Positions 1 through 4,229 of a stretch of DNA of 6,703 nucleotides are shown piece after piece (within the stretch, counting starts at the first letter, position 1; each line of letters opens with the position of its first letter). Origin of the DNA: Gemmatimonadota bacterium (lineage in GTDB: Bacteria; Gemmatimonadota; Gemmatimonadetes; Longimicrobiales; Gaopeijiaceae); NCBI GenBank assembly GCA_007127575.1, contig SKZC01000107.1, positions 1-6,703 of the forward strand, given 5' to 3'. The notes below the pieces were generated by a model. The model was not told the origin of the DNA. It did not search any database and saw only the letters and a list, made by a program, of their open reading frames with translations. The position numbers were made by a program, and so were the translations under genes.

Positions 1-177
1 AAGCGGACCCCCAACCGTGCTCGTCGGCTGACTTCCCACCCCTGGCCTCACACCCTTCGGGTTCGCATCCTACATGGAGGTGTCGAGGAGGCGCGGTAGC
101 CACCGAGAGGGGCCGCCGCCGGGCCATCTCACGAGATGCAAGGCCGGTTGGGCCGGCGCAGACCGGAGGGGGCGAAC
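1..177. other. Upstream region of the alpha/beta hydrolase gene, no gene called
   Basis: No complete gene is visible here. On the + strand, frame 1 is open from the left edge to a TAG at 97-99, so the tail of an upstream gene is possible, but the roughly 32 encoded residues resemble nothing I know. No clear -35/-10 promoter pair can be read. A small hairpin of 4 base pairs (ACCC-TTC-GGGT, around 52-62) is too weak to call a terminator. An ATG at 136 is in frame with the hydrolase but has no Shine-Dalgarno sequence in front of it. Confidence 0.4.
165..170 (+). promoter_or_regulatory. Shine-Dalgarno site of the hydrolase gene
   Basis: GGAGGG lies eight bases before the ATG at 178, which is an ideal spacing. 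It decides the start codon in favour of 178 over the in-frame ATG at 136. Confidence 0.7.
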
Positions 178-1197
178 ATGGGCACGGAAGCGACGGGAGC
201 GAGCTGGACGCCGTTGAACCTGACACTCACCCTGACGTGGGGCTTGATGTTGACCCTGGCCCCTGCGGCTATGGGACAGTCCCCTCCCGAGTCGCCGCCA
301 GCGGACTGGGGGCCCGTCTCCATAAGCCTGGAGGACGTACCCTACCCCTATCCGGTCTCCTACGCGGAGTTCACCCTCTTCGGCAAAGACGTCCGAATAG
401 CCTTCATGGACGTGGCACCCGCCGGCGAGGCAAACGGACAAGTGGTGGTTCTCTTCCACGGAGGCAACTACTTCGCCTCTTCCTGGGAGGAGACCATCCC
501 CGCCCTGAGTGAGGCCGGCTTCCGGGTGGTGGCCATCGATCAGATCGGGTACGGGCGCTCCGCAAAGCCCATCATCCCCTACACCCTGGACATGCACGCT
601 CACAACTCCTTGCGCGTCCTGGACCACCTGGGCATCGCCGAAGCGGCGGTGGTGGGGCATTCCTTCGGAGGAATGGTGGCCACACGCTTCGCTCTCTCCT
701 ATCCGGAACGGACGACCCACATCGCCCTGGTCAACTCCATCGGGATGGCCGACGGTCGGGCGGGACGCGGATGGAGCGAGCCTCAGCCTGCTGCTGAACG
801 GAGCTATGAGGCGGCTCTGGGTACCATCCGGGGGCACGTTCACGAGTGGGATGATGCCTACCTCGAGTACGTGCGCATCCACTACGGGTGGGGTCTCAGC
901 GCCGAGTGGCCACGGCTCGCCATGATCCGGGCCCTGAATGGGGATATCATGCGCGGCACTCCCATCGTCTACGATTGGCCCCAGATCGAGGCCCCGGCCC
1001 TCGTCATCGGAGGGGAAGAGGACAACCTCTGGCCCGACTTCCCGGCTCTCGCCCGGGACGCAGCGGAGTCATTTCCGGACGGGCACCTCGTACTCTTTCC
1101 CAACGTTGGCCACAACCCGCACTGGGAGGCCCCGGATCAGCTCAACCCGGCACTTGTGGAGTTCCTTTCGGGGGAGAGGGTGGATTCGGAGAAGTAG
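178..1197 (+). CDS. Exported alpha/beta-fold hydrolase, substrate unknown
   Basis: The protein has 339 residues and the classic alpha/beta-hydrolase order of motifs. These are an oxyanion-region HGG (His94), the nucleophile elbow GHSFGG (Ser162), an acid in GGEEDNLWP (Asp282) and the base in NVGHNPHWE (His312). All triad residues are present, so an active esterase- or dehalogenase-like enzyme is expected; the motifs do not tell the substrate. Residues 14-34 are hydrophobic and end in APAAMGQ, which suggests a Sec signal peptide with export to the periplasm. The short n-region has no Lys or Arg, which is odd for a signal peptide. The ATG at 136 would add 14 residues with five arginines but lacks a ribosome binding site. 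The gene stands alone on this strand and converges on the eCIS-core gene, so the two are probably independent. The family call is firm and the export call moderate. Confidence 0.88.
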   Translation: MGTEATGASWTPLNLTLTLTWGLMLTLAPAAMGQSPPESPPADWGPVSISLEDVPYPYPVSYAEFTLFGKDVRIAFMDVAPAGEANGQVVVLFHGGNYFASSWEETIPALSEAGFRVVAIDQIGYGRSAKPIIPYTLDMHAHNSLRVLDHLGIAEAAVVGHSFGGMVATRFALSYPERTTHIALVNSIGMADGRAGRGWSEPQPAAERSYEAALGTIRGHVHEWDDAYLEYVRIHYGWGLSAEWPRLAMIRALNGDIMRGTPIVYDWPQIEAPALVIGGEEDNLWPDFPALARDAAESFPDGHLVLFPNVGHNPHWEAPDQLNPALVEFLSGERVDSEK

Positions 1198-1246
1198 GGG
1201 GGAGAGGTCAAACGTCCTCGGCCCCGACTCTTCGTTCCGGGTGACG

Positions 1247-3232
1247 CTAGTCCAGAACGATGACGGTGTCCGCATGGGGCATGATCTGCCAGAGCCGTGA
1301 AGCCGCCCAGCCGTAACCAGGCGTGTAGCGCCGCATCTCATTCATCAGCGCCCCCGTGACCTCGTTGTCGAATCCGCGGGAGTGTTGATCCATCCAGAAG
1401 ATGCGAGGGCCGGCGGCATCGGTGTTGTCCACGGCCAGGATGACGGAGTGGTAGGCGGCATGTAGCGACAGGCCGAAGAAGTACCAGCCTGGGACCGTGG
1501 GATCGATCATCCCCAGCACCGTCGCCTCCGGGTCCGGCTCCCAGGTGTCCCGACCCCTGCGGTAAACGAGTTGTGTCTCCCGACCTGCCGAGCCCCGGGC
1601 TCGGACCGTTTCCATGATCCGATTCATGTGGTTCGTATTACGGCCCGTGCGGCGCATGAGCTCCCTCGACTTCCGACCCACCTGACGTTGGATGGACCGG
1701 GAGACCCCTTCGGAGAAGAGGGCCTCGAACCCCTCGTACACGGCGTTCATGCAATACATGGGACCCGGTACCATGACCACGTAGATGTTCCGGAACTCCT
1801 CCGCGGTCTCGGCGGAGAAGGCCCCCGAACGGCTCAGCAGCCGGTTGGTCCGAGCCAGGCTGGCTTGCTGGGCGGAGCTCAGAGTCGACGGTGCATCCGC
1901 CAGGGCGCCGCGGATCGTGTCGATGATCCCCTGTCCGGCGGTCTGGGAGGCCAGGACGTCGAACTGGTGGATCACCAATTGATCCATGAACGCCAGCGCC
2001 AGATCGAATGCTTCCAGGTCCGCCAGCCGGAACGCCTCTGCGATGAAGGGCTCGGCCTCCGGCGCATTCCTCATGGCACGGGCCGCGAGATGAACCCCCT
2101 GCGCCAGCGGGGAGGAGGTCTCCTGGAGGAAGGCCTCCACCGATTCCTCTAGCTCGTCGGATGACGGTGATTCCGTGGCTTCCGGAGTCGTGTCCAGCAA
2201 AGGCAGCCAGTCCGGGTCAAAGCTGTCGGCCCAGGCCGCTATCAAGTCGGGGTGAAGCGTCCGCTCGCCCGTCTGCCGATGGACCTCTACGGGGAGCGGG
2301 AATCGGAGGCCCACTTTCCATTCGGTCATGGACGGGACGCCCAGATAGTACCGGTTGTAAACGAGAAGGCCTTTCGCGAGCTCTTCCTCCGTGAGCTGGG
2401 TCACCGGCCGGGGCTCAGATGCTCCGGGGGGTGTGAAGGGTTCAGCGTTGTTCCAGATCGGGAGCAGCCGCTGCGCGATGGTACGCAGCGTGTCCCCGGG
2501 CCGGATGATCACGGACATTCGCTTCCGGGATGTATCGTGACTCAGCCCGCCACGACCCGACACGGGGCCTACCTGAGCGGTGACCTCCCGGGGGACCTGT
2601 CGCTGCATTCGCACGACCCCAGGGTAGGTTGGGTGCCCTCGCTGCTGGAGGACGTGCGTGAGCTCGTGGGCGAGAAGGTGCCGCCCCCTTTCGGTTCTCG
2701 GGGCGTACTCCCCTCTCCCGAACACGACGTGGGAACCCACCGTGTAGGCCCGGGCGCCCACCACTCGAGCCGACTCGCCGGAACGGTCATCGGTATGCAC
2801 TCGGACGCTTCCAAAGTCGTGCCCGAAAAGCGACTCCATCCCCTCTTTCGTGTCTGCGTCCATGCGCCGCCCCGGCGAGGACAGCACCTTCCCCACCACC
2901 GAGGGCACCATGGCCCGGCGAGCGTCCGGGGCGGGGAGGGGGCTCAGCCGCGGTTGGCGGTGCAGGCCTCCCCGCCCACTGGGGCGCATCACCTCCGAGG
3001 CGGCCCGCTCCGCTTCCTGCTCGTACCGGTCGCCGGGGTGATGCATCCTGACCTCGAGGCCCCCGGTTTCGTCTCCGAGCATCTGCAGGGTCGCCCGGTT
3101 TCCCACCGTACGCTGAACGTCCAGGAGGGAGTGCGGGCCGTGGCTCCGCCGGCCGTGCCTATGGCCGGCCTCGGCGGGAAAGGGCGACTCGTTTTCCCGG
3201 CCCCTCCCGGGTGTCCGTGCAAAGGTCCGCAT
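1247..3232 (-). CDS. eCIS-core (DUF4157) protein with LysM-like segment and candidate cysteine-hydrolase C-terminus
   Basis: A protein of 661 residues. The N-terminus is typical of eCIS-core proteins: it opens with MRTFA, has VQRTVGNRA at 39-47 and HHPGDRYEQEAERAASEVM at 64-82. The DUF4157 domain follows (about 124-198), with FGHDFGSVRVHTD, a GARAYTVGSHVVFG stretch and the zinc-binding-type motif HELTH (His189, Glu190, His193). Residues 239-318 look LysM-like (RPGDTLRTIAQRL at 244-256, then YNRYYLGVP and a closing FPLP). A helical middle leads to an unassigned C-terminal domain (about 475-661) with Cys494 in PMYCMNAVYEGF, His595 in AAYHSVILAV and Asp615 in FWMDQHSRGF, the order of a papain- or NlpC-like fold. 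In other bacteria this core domain heads effector or toxin proteins near contractile injection systems; none is nearby here. There is no signal peptide or membrane segment. An in-frame GTG at 3346 would overlap mtgA and is less likely. The family call is firm; the effector role is inferred. Confidence 0.85.
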   Translation of the reverse strand: MRTFARTPGRGRENESPFPAEAGHRHGRRSHGPHSLLDVQRTVGNRATLQMLGDETGGLEVRMHHPGDRYEQEAERAASEVMRPSGRGGLHRQPRLSPLPAPDARRAMVPSVVGKVLSSPGRRMDADTKEGMESLFGHDFGSVRVHTDDRSGESARVVGARAYTVGSHVVFGRGEYAPRTERGRHLLAHELTHVLQQRGHPTYPGVVRMQRQVPREVTAQVGPVSGRGGLSHDTSRKRMSVIIRPGDTLRTIAQRLLPIWNNAEPFTPPGASEPRPVTQLTEEELAKGLLVYNRYYLGVPSMTEWKVGLRFPLPVEVHRQTGERTLHPDLIAAWADSFDPDWLPLLDTTPEATESPSSDELEESVEAFLQETSSPLAQGVHLAARAMRNAPEAEPFIAEAFRLADLEAFDLALAFMDQLVIHQFDVLASQTAGQGIIDTIRGALADAPSTLSSAQQASLARTNRLLSRSGAFSAETAEEFRNIYVVMVPGPMYCMNAVYEGFEALFSEGVSRSIQRQVGRKSRELMRRTGRNTNHMNRIMETVRARGSAGRETQLVYRRGRDTWEPDPEATVLGMIDPTVPGWYFFGLSLHAAYHSVILAVDNTDAAGPRIFWMDQHSRGFDNEVTGALMNEMRRYTPGYGWAASRLWQIMPHADTVIVLD

Positions 3233-3239
3233 GGGAAAT

Positions 3240-3245
3240 CTCCCT
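3240..3245 (-). promoter_or_regulatory. Shine-Dalgarno site of the eCIS-core gene
   Basis: AGGGAG (read on the - strand) lies seven bases before the ATG at 3232-3230, inside the 44-base gap after the mtgA stop. It supports this start, as does the family-typical MRTFA opening. The GGGA can pair with TCCC directly before the ATG (4 base pairs, 4-base loop), so the site might be mildly occluded. Confidence 0.55.
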
Positions 3246-3276
3246 GTGCCGGTCGGGCTCGTGATGTGTCCTCCCC

Positions 3277-4095
3277 TCAGTCCAGGTCCGAGGGGGCGGC
3301 CGGGGCTGCCGGCGTCAGACGTTGGAGCAGGATAGCCCGACGCCACTCCATCTGTCTCGGGGCCCGGTGAGGGTTCGACGTGAGGGGGTGTGGCAAAGTG
3401 GCCGCCAGGGTTGCCGCCTGGAAGAGGTTCAGCTCGCCGGCGCTCAGGCCGAAGTATTCCTGGGATGCGGCCTCAGCCCCGAAAAGCCCGGGTCCCCACT
3501 CCGCCACGTTGAGGTAGAGCTCCAGGATCCGATCCTTTTCCAGGTGCCGCTCCAGGCGCCGAGCCACGACGAGCTCCAACCCTTTCCGCAGGAGGCTTCT
3601 CTCGGTGCCGAAGTAGAGGTTCTTCGCCAGTTGCTGGGTCAGGGTGCTTCTGCCCCGAAGGTCGTCCCGATGATCCCAGACGAAGCGGAGGGCTCGCCGA
3701 AGGGCGGCCCGGTCGCTGGAGGATCGCCAGGAGAAGTCGTCCCCGCCTTCCCACTCCACCTCCTCCGCCAACGCCAGCCAGTCCACCCCGGTGTGCTCCC
3801 GAAACCGGTGGTCTTCCGCTACGATCACCGCCCGGGTGAGGTTGGAGGAGATCCCGTCCAGTGCCACCCATTCCCGTCGGATCTCCAGGGTTTCTTCTGC
3901 GGCCCGGGCCTCCCGGGTGCGTTGCTCCATCAACGCCGTCGGTCCGGGATCCCCGCTCTCGAGGCCCCGGGGCCAGGGGACCACCACGAACCAGACCAAG
4001 AGAACCCCTCCGAGGAGGGCGATCCCTCCTCCCAGGAACAGAGTCTTCCGATCCACGCGCCTTCGGGATGCCCTTCGCCGACGGAGACGCACCAC
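3277..4095 (-). CDS. mtgA: Monofunctional peptidoglycan glycosyltransferase (GT51)
   Basis: The enzyme polymerises lipid II into glycan strands on the outer face of the cytoplasmic membrane. The protein has 272 residues: an Arg-rich cytoplasmic tail (1-17), one membrane anchor (18-40), then a GT51 domain with no transpeptidase domain. The motifs are EDHRFREHTGVDW (94-106, catalytic Glu94), GRSTLTQQLAKNLYF (148-162), RKGLE (170-174, second Glu at 174), the segment ILELYLNVAEWGPGLFGAEAA (190-210) and LAATLPHPL (230-238). The spacer between the first two motifs is about 40 residues, roughly twice that of E. coli MtgA, which accounts for part of the extra length. The start is GTG at 4095. A second GTG follows at 4092, and the GGAG at 4100-4103 is better spaced for that one, so the start is uncertain by one codon. 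The gene lies between the kinase and the eCIS-core gene on the same strand, probably in one transcript with the latter. Confidence 0.93.
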   Translation of the reverse strand: MVRLRRRRASRRRVDRKTLFLGGGIALLGGVLLVWFVVVPWPRGLESGDPGPTALMEQRTREARAAEETLEIRREWVALDGISSNLTRAVIVAEDHRFREHTGVDWLALAEEVEWEGGDDFSWRSSSDRAALRRALRFVWDHRDDLRGRSTLTQQLAKNLYFGTERSLLRKGLELVVARRLERHLEKDRILELYLNVAEWGPGLFGAEAASQEYFGLSAGELNLFQAATLAATLPHPLTSNPHRAPRQMEWRRAILLQRLTPAAPAAPSDLD

Positions 4096-4128
4096 GCCAC
4101 TCCGATTCTGGTCCCGCTCCCGGGCCCC

Positions 4129-4163
4129 GGTCCCGCCCCATGGGGGCCTCCGGGGGAGGGACC
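4129..4163. repeat. GC-rich inverted repeat between the kinase gene and mtgA
   Basis: GGTCCC (4129-4134) pairs with GGGACC (4158-4163). After one G/A mismatch, CCCC (4136-4139) pairs with GGGG (4153-4156), giving a stem of ten pairs. The loop side contains the perfect palindrome CCCCATGGGG (4136-4145). No T-run follows on either strand, so it is not a standard intrinsic terminator. It could slow transcription or shape the mRNA between the kinase stop and the mtgA start, or be chance in GC-rich DNA. The octamer GGTCCCGC occurs at 4110 and again at 4129. Confidence 0.35.
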
Positions 4164-4229
4164 CACTCCACTGTCGTCAGTCCTTCTCGCTCCCCTCAGG
4201 ACCCCCGCTCGTTCCCCGGCGTTCCACCC

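Noticed and set aside
40..75. GGTTCGCATCC-like string resembling a tRNA T-arm
   Set aside because: The flanking bases do not form a T stem, and no acceptor, D or anticodon arm can be paired around it.
70..882. Long minus-strand open frame of 270 codons opposite the hydrolase gene
   Set aside because: It lies antisense to a well-supported hydrolase with a complete triad; its Arg-, Gly- and His-rich product matches no family and is typical of shadow frames in high-GC DNA.
1198..1246. Possible bidirectional terminator between the two convergent genes
   Set aside because: Only a 4-bp CCCG/CGGG pairing with an 11-base loop is visible, with no T-run on either strand.
2252..3370. Plus-strand open frame of 372 codons opposite the eCIS-core gene
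   Set aside because: The product is low-complexity Pro/Gly/Arg/His-rich and the opposite strand carries clear DUF4157 motifs.
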